DNA from: Eggerthellaceae bacterium
GTDB lineage: Bacteria; Actinomycetota; Coriobacteriia; Coriobacteriales; Eggerthellaceae
Direction: 5' to 3'
Length of the DNA: 5,157 bases
Assembly (NCBI GenBank): GCA_017533165.1
Contig: JAFXIM010000068.1
Span: 1-5,157, forward strand
Part shown: positions 1 to 5,157 of the stretch, piece after piece
Layout of the letters: the number at the start of each line of letters is the position of its first letter
Position numbering within the stretch: the first letter of the stretch is position 1
Notes under the pieces: model-generated
What the model was told of the DNA's origin: nothing
The model's database searches: none
Seen by the model: only the letters and a program-made list of their open reading frames with translations
Position numbers and translations under genes: made by a program

Positions 1-2367
1 GAGGCTGCGGACGCGGCGCAGGTTGCACATAACGCCCTTGTAGGGTGCGCCGAAGCCGAGCTTGCCGATGTTCATATGCGGGACGAGGCTGTTGAAGTTG
101 GACTTCCAAACGCCTAACAGGTTGGGCTCTTCGCCGTCCTGCTCAGGGAACCACCAGCCGTGTGCGCAGTTGAGGATGCCGGGCTTGATGATCTCGGTGA
201 TCTCAGCCTTGAAGCGAGCCTCGCCGAACATGTTGTAAACCTCGCACCAGTCGCCGTCGGTGACGCCGTATGCCTCTGCGGTCTCGGGGTTGATCTGAAC
301 CCACGGCCACGGATCGATCTGACGCAGGGACGGAACATGACGATGCTCGGAGTGGAAGGAGCTGTAGCGGCGGGAGCCGGAGGTGGAGATCAGCGGATAC
401 TGACCAGCGAACTCGGGCTTGCTCCACTGCGAGAAGTTCGGCTCCTCGTAGTAGGGCAGCGGGTCCTCGCCCCAGGACTCGTACAGGATGGAGTATGCCT
501 CGATCTGGCCAGTAATGGTGTTGAAGCCAGGATCGCCGTCGAAGCGGAGCATGCCCTTCTCGTACTTCTCGTACTCGAAGCCATGTGCGCCGGGCTGATA
601 GAGGCCGAGCTCCTGGAAGGACTTCCAGTCGAAGCCGAGCTCCTTGAGCTGGTCGGACTCGAAGTCCCAAACAGCCTGCTCAAGAGCGTCATAGTCGAAC
701 TTACCGCGGCCAGCAGCAGAGGTAACTGCAACGGGCTTCTCGGACTGTGCGAGAGCGGCAATGTCGAGGGTCTCGGTTGCGGGCTTGTACCACGGCCACC
801 AGGTCGGGTTCAGGCGCTGACCGAACATGAGGCAGATCTCGAGGTCGGACTTGCACTCGCCGACAACCAGAGCACGGTTCATGGGGCCCATGAAGACGGT
901 GTTACGACCATAGTGGGTCAGAACGATGCCGTCATGCTCTGCCCAAGTGGACATCGGGAGGAAGTAGTCGCCGATAGCCATGGAGGTCGGGGTCTGGGTG
1001 AGGTCCTGGATGACGACACACTCGAGCTTCTGGAGAGCCTTGTGCCAACGCTTCGGCTGTGCGGAGCAGGTCGGAGCCAGGAAGTTGGAGCTGTTGAACC
1101 AAGCCATCTTCAGAGCATAGGGCTCGTCAGATTCCATGGTGTTCAGGGTCTCGTCGGGCTGGGTGGTAGCCATACCGGTGGAGAGGCCCGGCCAAGCAGC
1201 GGCGCCGATGCGGAGCTGCCATACGGAGTCCTCCATAGCACCGCGCTGGTTCATGCGCCACTTGCCGAGGAGAGCGGACGGCGGGCCGAGGGTGAGGCCG
1301 CCGGGACGGTCGATAGAACCAGAGAGAGCAGCCAGAAGAATCATGGCCTGGGACAGCTGAACGCCGTTCTTGTTCTGGTCAAATGCGAGGCCCCATGCCC
1401 AACCGATCGGGCGCTCGGTGCCGATGATGTGAGCAACGCGGATGATGTCCTCAGCCGGAACGGTCGTGATCTCAGCGACCTTCTCGACCGGGTACTCAGC
1501 AGCGCGAGCCTTGAGGTCGTCGAGACCGAAGATCCACTTCTCGGCGAACTCCTTGTCGTACTCCTCGTTCTCGAACATGAGGTTCATGATAGCGAGGGCG
1601 ATAGCGGTGTCAGTCTGCGGACGGAGCTGCAGGTTGATGTTGCCATCATGTGCGCCAACCCAGGTGACGCGCGGGTCGATGGAGATGATCTTGGTGCCAA
1701 GCTTCATCATGTCGACGAGGCAGTGGCCGAAGAAGCCGTCGCCGTTGGAGGGCAGAGGCTCCTTGCCCCACACGACAACCCACTTGGAGAGCGTGTAGGC
1801 CGGATCATGATAGGAACCCGGGAGATGACCAGCATAGTCAAGCTCGGGGTAGCCAGCGCCGAGAACGTAGTCGGCGATGGAGCAACGAGGACCGTAGCAG
1901 GACCAACCGGACTGCGTGTAGCAGCAGTTGGGGGACTGCAGAACGGAGAACGTCAGTGCATAGTAGAAAATGCAAGCCTCACGACCGGTGCCACCGAAGC
2001 AGACGATGGACTCGGGGCCGTAAGTGTTCTGGAAGTAACGAACCTTCTCGGAGATCTCGTCGAGAGCCTGGTCCCAAGAGATGCGCTCCCACTTGTCAAG
2101 ACCGCGATCCTCGACCGCACGCTTCATCGGGTAGATGACGCGAGACGGAGCGTAGGTGTACTCACGAAGGGCGAGGTTCAGTGCGTTAACGCGACCAGTG
2201 GTAATCGGGTTTTCGTCGTCACCCTCGATGCGGATGAGCTCGCCATCCTTGGTAACAACCTTAACACCGTATCCTACCGGATGGGATCCCGGAGGGGACC
2301 AGGTGTTGGAGCGAGTAACGACAGTGCCGTCATCACGGGCGACTTGCCACTCTTTACCGTATGCCAT
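1..2367 (-). CDS. Molybdopterin-dependent oxidoreductase catalytic subunit lacking the N-terminal [4Fe-4S] site (3' end cut by window edge)
   Basis: The 789 visible codons are open to the left edge, so the C-terminus is missing, probably by only a short stretch. The protein matches the DMSO-reductase superfamily: a short N-terminal domain (residues 1-72), the YPMKR segment (79-83), the core molybdopterin domain (about 84-520) and the C-terminal dinucleotide-binding domain (about 655-789, with the STSGSRRYSSFH and HGWWFPEQ segments). Family members bind Mo or W through two pterin guanine dinucleotides and reduce, hydrate or transhydroxylate small molecules. The usual CxxCxxxC and fourth Cys are absent: the aligned region reads SPPGSHPVGYGV (24-35) and GRVN (58-61). 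Cys157 in GWSCYGPRC aligns with the metal-ligand position. No Tat or Sec signal is present, so it is probably cytosolic. Start: ATG at 2367 behind AAGGA. The strong codon bias suggests high expression. The substrate is unknown; an anaerobic dehydroxylase, transhydroxylase or hydratase-like enzyme is plausible given the neighbouring regulator. Confidence 0.92.
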   Translation of the reverse strand, partial: MAYGKEWQVARDDGTVVTRSNTWSPPGSHPVGYGVKVVTKDGELIRIEGDDENPITTGRVNALNLALREYTYAPSRVIYPMKRAVEDRGLDKWERISWDQALDEISEKVRYFQNTYGPESIVCFGGTGREACIFYYALTFSVLQSPNCCYTQSGWSCYGPRCSIADYVLGAGYPELDYAGHLPGSYHDPAYTLSKWVVVWGKEPLPSNGDGFFGHCLVDMMKLGTKIISIDPRVTWVGAHDGNINLQLRPQTDTAIALAIMNLMFENEEYDKEFAEKWIFGLDDLKARAAEYPVEKVAEITTVPAEDIIRVAHIIGTERPIGWAWGLAFDQNKNGVQLSQAMILLAALSGSIDRPGGLTLGPPSALLGKWRMNQRGAMEDSVWQLRIGAAAWPGLSTGMATTQPDETLNTMESDEPYALKMAWFNSSNFLAPTCSAQPKRWHKALQKLECVVIQDLTQTPTSMAIGDYFLPMSTWAEHDGIVLTHYGRNTVFMGPMNRALVVGECKSDLEICLMFGQRLNPTWWPWYKPATETLDIAALAQSEKPVAVTSAAGRGKFDYDALEQAVWDFESDQLKELGFDWKSFQELGLYQPGAHGFEYEKYEKGMLRFDGDPGFNTITGQIEAYSILYESWGEDPLPYYEEPNFSQWSKPEFAGQYPLISTSGSRRYSSFHSEHRHVPSLRQIDPWPWVQINPETAEAYGVTDGDWCEVYNMFGEARFKAEITEIIKPGILNCAHGWWFPEQDGEEPNLLGVWKSNFNSLVPHMNIGKLGFGAPYKGVMCNLRRVRSL

Positions 2368-2371
2368 ACTT

Positions 2372-2376
2372 TCCTT
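2372..2376 (-). promoter_or_regulatory. Ribosome binding site of the molybdoenzyme gene
   Basis: AAGGA on the minus strand lies only four bases before the ATG at 2367, inside a purine-rich run. A second GGAG (2381-2384) is 13 bases away and too distant. The spacing is short but supports this start; no other ATG or GTG fits the conserved N-terminus as well. Confidence 0.6.
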
Positions 2377-2505
2377 CTTTCTCCACGTTTCTTTTTTACC
2401 GTAGATACTTCACGTGCTTGTGCACGCTATCAACAAGCGCACGCGCCGAGGTGTTCCCGAACGCGTTGTCTCGTCCATCCCTAGTAAACGAGGCAGCGCC
2501 TGAAG

Positions 2506-2539
2506 CCAAAAGTGAAATCCGAATCCCTCTCGATTCGGA
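2506..2539 (-). terminator. Possible intrinsic terminator or attenuator after the zinc-ribbon gene
   Basis: On the minus strand, TCCGAATC pairs with GATTCGGA (2518-2525 with 2532-2539, 8 bp, 6-base loop). The stem is followed by TTTCACTTTT, an interrupted U-rich tract. It is the third of three consecutive hairpins. The tract is imperfect, so it may act as a partial terminator that lowers molybdoenzyme expression relative to the small upstream gene, or simply as a 3' stabilising structure. Confidence 0.35.
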
Positions 2540-2581
2540 GAGCGAGGGCCCTATCCCTCGCTCAATGAGCTGATGCAGCTC
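2540..2581 (-). repeat. Two further tandem hairpins in the intergenic region
   Basis: GAGCGAGGG (2540-2548) pairs with CCCTCGCTC (2555-2563), a perfect 9-bp GC-rich stem with a 6-base loop. GAGCTG (2567-2572) pairs with CAGCTC (2576-2581), a 6-bp stem with a 3-base loop. They abut the stem at 2518-2539, so 64 bases are almost entirely self-paired. No clear U-run follows either one. Roles could be mRNA processing or stabilisation downstream of the zinc-ribbon gene, or a protein-binding site. Confidence 0.6.
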
Positions 2582-2602
2582 TAATAGGCAAGTGCCTTGT
2601 GC

Positions 2603-2839
2603 TTACGCACCCGGAGCCTTCGGAGCAGCCGGAGCACCAGGAGCAGCCGGAGCACCAGGAGCGGCCGGAGCAGCAGCGCCGGGGATCGGCTTCTCACCGT
2701 TGATGTACGGGGTGAAGTCGCACTTGCAGAACGGGCAGGACTTCAGCACGAGGCCGCCCATTGCCTGAATGGTCTTACCGCACTCGGGGCACTTGTTCAC
2801 GCCACCGCCGGCAGATGCATCAGCAGGTCTAAAACACAT
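2603..2839 (-). CDS. Small zinc-ribbon-like protein with a Pro-Gly-Ala repeat tail
   Basis: This is a 78-residue protein with stop codon TAA. Residues 1-15 are a short Gly/Ala-rich lead (MCFRPADASAGGG). Residues 16-41 hold CPEC (17-20) and CPFC (35-38), spaced by 14 residues with an extra Cys40, a typical zinc-ribbon or rubredoxin-like metal knuckle pair. Residues 52-78 are a low-complexity tail of PGAPAA repeats, likely extended and flexible. There is no signal peptide or membrane segment, so it should be cytosolic. An AAGGAGGA site six bases upstream fixes the start. It precedes the molybdoenzyme gene on the same strand by 235 bases and is divergent from the membrane LuxR regulator. I recognise the general architecture (two Cys knuckles plus a P/A/G tail), but no function can be assigned. 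A metal-binding adaptor, assembly factor or small redox partner is conceivable. The two CxxC knuckles and the strong ribosome site make a real gene very likely. Confidence 0.88.
   Translation of the reverse strand: MCFRPADASAGGGVNKCPECGKTIQAMGGLVLKSCPFCKCDFTPYINGEKPIPGAAAPAAPGAPAAPGAPAAPKAPGA
2609..2680. repeat. 18-bp tandem repeat encoding the PGAPAA tail
   Basis: Two perfect consecutive copies of an 18-bp unit (AGCCGGAGCACCAGGAGC on the plus strand) occupy 2627-2644 and 2645-2662, with degenerate copies on either side (2609-2626 and 2663-2680). Each unit encodes six residues in frame, so copy-number change would lengthen or shorten the tail without a frameshift. Confidence 0.85.
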
Positions 2840-2845
2840 AAGGAA

Positions 2846-2853
2846 TCCTCCTT
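2846..2853 (-). promoter_or_regulatory. Strong Shine-Dalgarno of the zinc-ribbon gene
   Basis: AAGGAGGA on the minus strand, six bases from the ATG at 2839, is a near-perfect anti-16S match. It is clearly stronger than that of the molybdoenzyme, suggesting the small protein is made in larger amounts per message. Confidence 0.85.
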
Positions 2854-3032
2854 GTCCGATTCGCCTGTAGGTCCGCGCGCCAGCACGGGATCCCCAGGCC
2901 CATCCTTCTATGTCATGCGCCTCTTGCGAAGCGCGAATGACCGAAATCGTCTTGAGCTTGCTATTCCAATGGGAAGGCCCGCCGATCCCCTAAAAAGGCG
3001 AGTTTTCGCGCTCGATAGACTAGTCACACCAA

Positions 3033-3060
3033 ATTACACAAAACCACGCCCTCAGCGCAA
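3033..3060 (-). promoter_or_regulatory. Candidate promoter for the zinc-ribbon gene
   Basis: The minus strand reads TTGCGC (3060-3055), 16 bases, then TGTAAT (3038-3033), the latter preceded by a TG-containing stretch. Both hexamers are partial matches to the vegetative consensus. Transcription from here would give a leader of roughly 190 bases before the zinc-ribbon start. This is pattern matching by eye only. Confidence 0.25.
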
Positions 3061-3234
3061 GGATATGGAAGCAAAAACCCTTGAATTCGAACAAACTAAG
3101 GCGAGCCTCGATGCATCTTGCGTCTGATTGCGCGGACCCTTCCCCTTTGGTTGCTTATCGCGATCATTGGCGAAGGCTTTGTATTCATTTGGCAAGCGTC
3201 TCGCTCACAAAGGAAGCGAGCACGACTGAGAGTC

Positions 3235-3329
3235 TATGGGAGCTCACGAGTATGAGGTTCAAATCATGAGGACGTTTTTCTGTCAGCACCCTCAACCTCG
3301 AAGGTTGATTTTTCTCATACCCTCCCATA
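3235..3329. other. Nested inverted-repeat element, possible structured RNA or operator
   Basis: TATGGGAG (3235-3242) is complementary to CTCCCATA (3322-3329), and just inside it GTATGAG (3250-3256) is complementary to CTCATAC (3314-3320). These 15 base pairs close a 57-base interior that contains the perfect TCAACCT/AGGTTGA hairpin. The ATGAG at 3266-3270 repeats part of the inner stem and could pair alternatively with CTCAT. The inner span is tRNA-sized, but there is no T-arm, anticodon arm or CCA, so it is not a tRNA. It could be an RNA switch in the regulator's leader, a small RNA, a small inverted-repeat mobile remnant, or a DNA-binding site. Confidence 0.4.
3292..3313 (+). terminator. 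Candidate intrinsic terminator upstream of the LuxR gene
   Basis: TCAACCT (3292-3298), loop CGA, AGGTTGA (3302-3308) form a perfect 7-bp stem directly followed by five T on the plus strand. The stem is only moderately GC-rich. No plus-strand gene ends just before it, so it would either end a short RNA starting in the intergenic region or act as an attenuator in the regulator's leader. The minus strand has no T-run after the stem, so the polarity is plus. Confidence 0.4.
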
Positions 3330-3431
3330 AAGTCCCAGTTCAGAACTTCGGTCGCTTTTTAAGCTTACCGCTGGATTAAACGCTAGAGAGGCCTTGTTTT
3401 TCCTCCCGTCTGACAGCCCTGCTCGCTTTTC

Positions 3432-3462
3432 TTGATGCTTTTTCGTTTAAGTCAAGTATTAT
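3432..3462 (+). promoter_or_regulatory. Candidate promoter of the LuxR regulator gene
   Basis: TATTAT (3457-3462) is a good -10 match. TTGATG (3432-3437) resembles a -35 box but lies 19 bases upstream, longer than optimal, as might suit an activator- or repressor-controlled promoter. Transcription would begin about 80 bases before the ATG at 3551. Confidence 0.3.
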
Positions 3463-3477
3463 GGGTTGATGCGCTTT
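3432..3477 (+). repeat. Direct repeat TTGATGC-NN-TTT flanking the putative -10 box
   Basis: TTGATGCTTTTT (3432-3443) and TTGATGCGCTTT (3466-3477) match at 10 of 12 positions and start 34 bases apart, close to three helical turns. They bracket TATTAT. This is a candidate operator for autoregulation, though two short copies could also arise by chance. Confidence 0.35.
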
Positions 3478-3539
3478 GGGAGGAGCAAATTAAACGTTTT
3501 GCGCCTCCAGCTTATGAAATATTTACCGTCTCACCCTAT

Positions 3540-3544
3540 GGAGG
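3540..3544 (+). promoter_or_regulatory. Ribosome binding site of the LuxR gene
   Basis: GGAGG sits six bases before the ATG at 3551. An in-frame TGA at 3515 blocks any longer version from an upstream ATG, so this site fixes the start. Confidence 0.85.
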
Positions 3545-3550
3545 ACGCGA

Positions 3551-5157
3551 ATGCCAACCAGGCTTCCTCGTATCACTATCAGCGTGGCGCACAGCCAGGA
3601 AGAATCGGATACCTCGGGGGACATCACGTCCCTTTCTTTCGGCTTCGGCCTGTTTTCCGCATGGTTCCTCGTGAGCGTGTTCGGGCTTCAGCCTCTTTAC
3701 GGAGACCCGTCGCTGCTCGGGGACGCAAAGCCCTTGTCGGAGGATTTGGCTAACGTCATATTCAACACCTACGTCATCGTACTGTGTGCCACCCTGCTTC
3801 TCATCAGCCTTACCAACCAGATTTTGCTTCGTTTTTACGTCGGCAAGCCCGCCCTCATAACCGCCACAGCGCTTGCCGCACTCGGCACGCTCACCGTCAT
3901 GGGTGTGGGCGACTCCAATGCCTCTCTGGCAGTGATTTCCGGAATGGCCATGGGAAGCGGCGCTGGCCTCATGATTTGCCTCTGGGGCACGGCTTATGCC
4001 CGATACGAATTCAACACCATTATTCTTAACTCAACCCTAGCCGTTATCATCGGCCTGCTGGTGTTCATGGCCATCACCCTCTGGGTTCCCTCACCCCTAT
4101 CCGGCATACTTGCTAGCCTTACAGCCATTGGGGGTTCTTACCTGCTGTGGGGCCTAACTCCCATCCCTTACTTCCGCAGGCAGATTGACATACCCATCTT
4201 TCACCCTCTGCCGGTGAAGACCATGGCCTTCTTTCTCAGATTCGGCATACCTTCCTTCATGTTCGGCGTTGCAGCCAGCGCCCTGAGGCATGTTTTCATG
4301 TTCGAAGTAGTGCCTTCGTCCGATCTGACCAGCCAGCTCCTCATAGGAGCAGCGGCTTGCCTGAGCGTCGCCGTGGTGCTTCTCACGCTTGCGATCTCCA
4401 AAAACGAATCCCACTGGGACGTTATTTTCAGAGCCCTTGTTCCCGTCACCGCCATAGGCATCTGCTGCCTGCCCCTTCTTGACTCCAGCCATGTCCTGCT
4501 CGCATGCTTTGGCACTGCATGCGGCTTCATCTGCTTCGAAGCCCTCATGTGGATCTTCTTCTCCGACCTATCCCAGGAGTTTCGCCTTTCACCGCTTTTC
4601 GTCTTTGGCCTAGGTCGAGGCCTTCTCGTCCTGGGAACCATCTGCGGGTCTTCTCTCGTGGAGTTTCCCCTGTCAAGCGGCAACGCAGAGTCCCTCATGA
4701 CCTTCGAGTACGCACTGCCGCTAATGCTCAGCCTTATAATCGCCTACAGCTTGCTTCCGCGGCAGCGTGAAATCAGACGCATCATCGACCCCTCTAAGCT
4801 CGACAAGGCTGACGTGGGCTTCTCCGCACTGCGCGACAAGGTTGCGGAGAGCACCGAAGAAGACGATCCCATAGAGATAGACCAACCCAGCGAGACCGAT
4901 GCCAACGCACGCGCTAAAGGCAGATTCCACCAGAAGTGCGAGGAGATTGCCGACCGCTACCTTCTCTCCCGTCGAGAAACCGAGGTCATGTTCCTTCTCG
5001 CAAAGGGGCATAACGCAAGCTTCATCCAAGACAAACTGTGCATTTCGAAGAGCACGGCTAAGACTCATATCAACCACATCTACCGAAAGCTCGACATCCA
5101 CACCCAGCAGGAGCTCCTCACCATGGTTGAGGACCGCGAGGAAGAGCCGGAAGCAAA
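3551..5157 (+). CDS. Membrane-bound LuxR-family transcriptional regulator (12-helix sensor domain plus C-terminal HTH; 3' end cut by window edge)
   Basis: The 535 visible codons are open to the right edge. A short polar N-terminus is followed by about twelve hydrophobic segments (near 26-48, 67-90, 100-119, 124-147, 155-178, 184-202, 223-243, 260-282, 291-310, 314-338, 348-372, 384-402), an MFS-like membrane domain. An acidic linker (about 403-465, with STEEDDP) leads to a GerE/LuxR helix-turn-helix at 469-527: LLSRRETEVMFLLAKGH, then the recognition helix ISKSTAKTHINHIYRKL. Only a few residues probably remain beyond the edge. Regulators of this design are abundant in Eggerthellaceae and sit beside inducible reductases and dehydroxylases, where they are thought to sense the substrate in the membrane and activate the neighbouring operon. 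Here it is divergent from the zinc-ribbon and molybdoenzyme genes, its likely targets. No phosphoacceptor receiver domain is present. The ligand is unknown. Its codon choice is less biased than that of the molybdoenzyme, as expected for a regulator. Confidence 0.93.
   Translation, partial: MPTRLPRITISVAHSQEESDTSGDITSLSFGFGLFSAWFLVSVFGLQPLYGDPSLLGDAKPLSEDLANVIFNTYVIVLCATLLLISLTNQILLRFYVGKPALITATALAALGTLTVMGVGDSNASLAVISGMAMGSGAGLMICLWGTAYARYEFNTIILNSTLAVIIGLLVFMAITLWVPSPLSGILASLTAIGGSYLLWGLTPIPYFRRQIDIPIFHPLPVKTMAFFLRFGIPSFMFGVAASALRHVFMFEVVPSSDLTSQLLIGAAACLSVAVVLLTLAISKNESHWDVIFRALVPVTAIGICCLPLLDSSHVLLACFGTACGFICFEALMWIFFSDLSQEFRLSPLFVFGLGRGLLVLGTICGSSLVEFPLSSGNAESLMTFEYALPLMLSLIIAYSLLPRQREIRRIIDPSKLDKADVGFSALRDKVAESTEEDDPIEIDQPSETDANARAKGRFHQKCEEIADRYLLSRRETEVMFLLAKGHNASFIQDKLCISKSTAKTHINHIYRKLDIHTQQELLTMVEDREEEPEA

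Larger units (their letters stand above)
2368..2602 (-). other. Intergenic leader between the zinc-ribbon gene and the molybdoenzyme gene
   Basis: These 235 bases contain no supported gene. The right part (2518-2581) is a run of three adjacent hairpins. The left part carries a small stem (CGTGC/GCACG, 2413-2417 with 2422-2426) whose sequence can alternatively pair as GCTTGT with ACAAGC nearby, plus the ribosome binding site of the molybdoenzyme. I could not identify a convincing -35/-10 pair for a separate promoter, so read-through from the zinc-ribbon gene is possible. The length is unusual for two genes of one simple operon. Confidence 0.5.
2840..3550. other. 711-base divergent regulatory region without a supported gene
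   Basis: Several short open frames exist here, but none has a ribosome site, a recognisable protein or a composition matching the neighbours. The part from about 3000 to 3530 is visibly more AT-rich than the coding regions. It contains candidate promoters for both directions, a CTCGCT/AGCGAG stem (3200-3205 with 3215-3220), a nested inverted-repeat structure (3235-3329) and a TTGATGC direct repeat. Long divergent spaces of this kind fit substrate-responsive control of the flanking units. Confidence 0.6.

Noticed and set aside
160..2484. A 774-codon open frame on the plus strand
   Set aside because: It lies opposite the molybdoenzyme gene and reads as low-complexity Leu/Val/Gly/Glu-rich protein with no domain. 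It stays open because the real gene's biased codons rarely give stops in this antisense frame.
2586..2597. Palindrome AGGCA-AG-TGCCT after the zinc-ribbon stop
   Set aside because: A two-base loop is too tight for an RNA hairpin and the sequence is short enough to be chance.
2993..3017. Minus-strand hairpin followed by T5 (GCGA-AAAC-TCGC then CTTTTT)
   Set aside because: The stem is only four base pairs, too weak to call a terminator.
2597..3127. A 176-codon plus-strand frame across the zinc-ribbon gene
   Set aside because: Its start is Ser/Arg-rich translation antisense to the repeat tail, it has no ribosome site, and it continues into AT-rich intergenic DNA without a recognisable protein.
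3081..3269. A 62-codon plus-strand frame in the intergenic region, ahead of the terminator-like hairpin
   Set aside because: It begins with TTG, lacks a Shine-Dalgarno, and shows no recognisable sequence; it also runs into the inverted-repeat element.
3250..3320. tRNA gene, suggested by a 7-bp closing stem 71 bases long overall and a GGTTCAAATC string
   Set aside because: The GGTTCAAATC lies at the 5' side rather than next to the 3' acceptor arm, there is no anticodon arm, and no D-arm can be drawn.
3432..3753. Two plus-strand frames (from 3432 and 3466) overlapping the LuxR start
   Set aside because: They are in other frames of the regulator gene, become Arg/Pro/Ser-rich once inside it, and lack ribosome sites. 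The frame starting at 3551 has GGAGG, membrane helices and an HTH.
4154..5101. Minus-strand frames of 112, 165 and 126 codons opposite the LuxR gene
   Set aside because: They are antisense shadows of a clearly supported coding frame and resemble no known protein.
1..5157. CRISPR array, insertion sequence, integrase site or rRNA
   Set aside because: No spaced repeats, transposase frame, attachment-like duplication or rRNA sequence was seen on either strand.

Overview
The window looks like a piece of an anaerobic Coriobacteriia genome, most likely Eggerthellaceae (relatives of Eggerthella, Gordonibacter, Adlercreutzia, Slackia). The reasons are its moderately high GC, a strong preference for C-ending codons in the metabolic gene, and one telling gene pair: a molybdopterin oxidoreductase divergent from a LuxR regulator that carries a 12-helix membrane domain. 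That arrangement is known from inducible catechol dehydroxylase loci in this family. The genus is not decided by anything visible here.

Layout. On the minus strand, bases 2367 to 1 encode a large DMSO-reductase-superfamily molybdoenzyme, 789 codons visible and running off the left edge. It lacks all four cysteines that normally bind the N-terminal [4Fe-4S] cluster and has no Tat signal peptide. Upstream of it on the same strand (2839 to 2603) is a 78-residue zinc-ribbon-like protein ending in a Pro-Gly-Ala repeat tail. The 235-base gap between them holds three tightly packed hairpins. On the plus strand, from 3551 to the right edge, is the membrane-bound LuxR-type regulator, 535 codons visible and cut just after its DNA-binding domain. 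The 711 bases between the two divergent units hold no convincing gene. They contain a candidate promoter in each direction, a direct repeat, a terminator-like hairpin and a nested inverted-repeat structure.

Working model (inference). The membrane regulator senses a small molecule, probably the enzyme's substrate, and switches on the divergent small protein and molybdoenzyme. Because the catalytic subunit has no iron-sulfur cluster of its own, electrons would have to come from a partner subunit encoded beyond the left edge, or the reaction would need no net electron input, as in transhydroxylases and hydratases. The small zinc-ribbon protein is an uncharacterised candidate accessory factor. 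The substrate cannot be read from the sequence.
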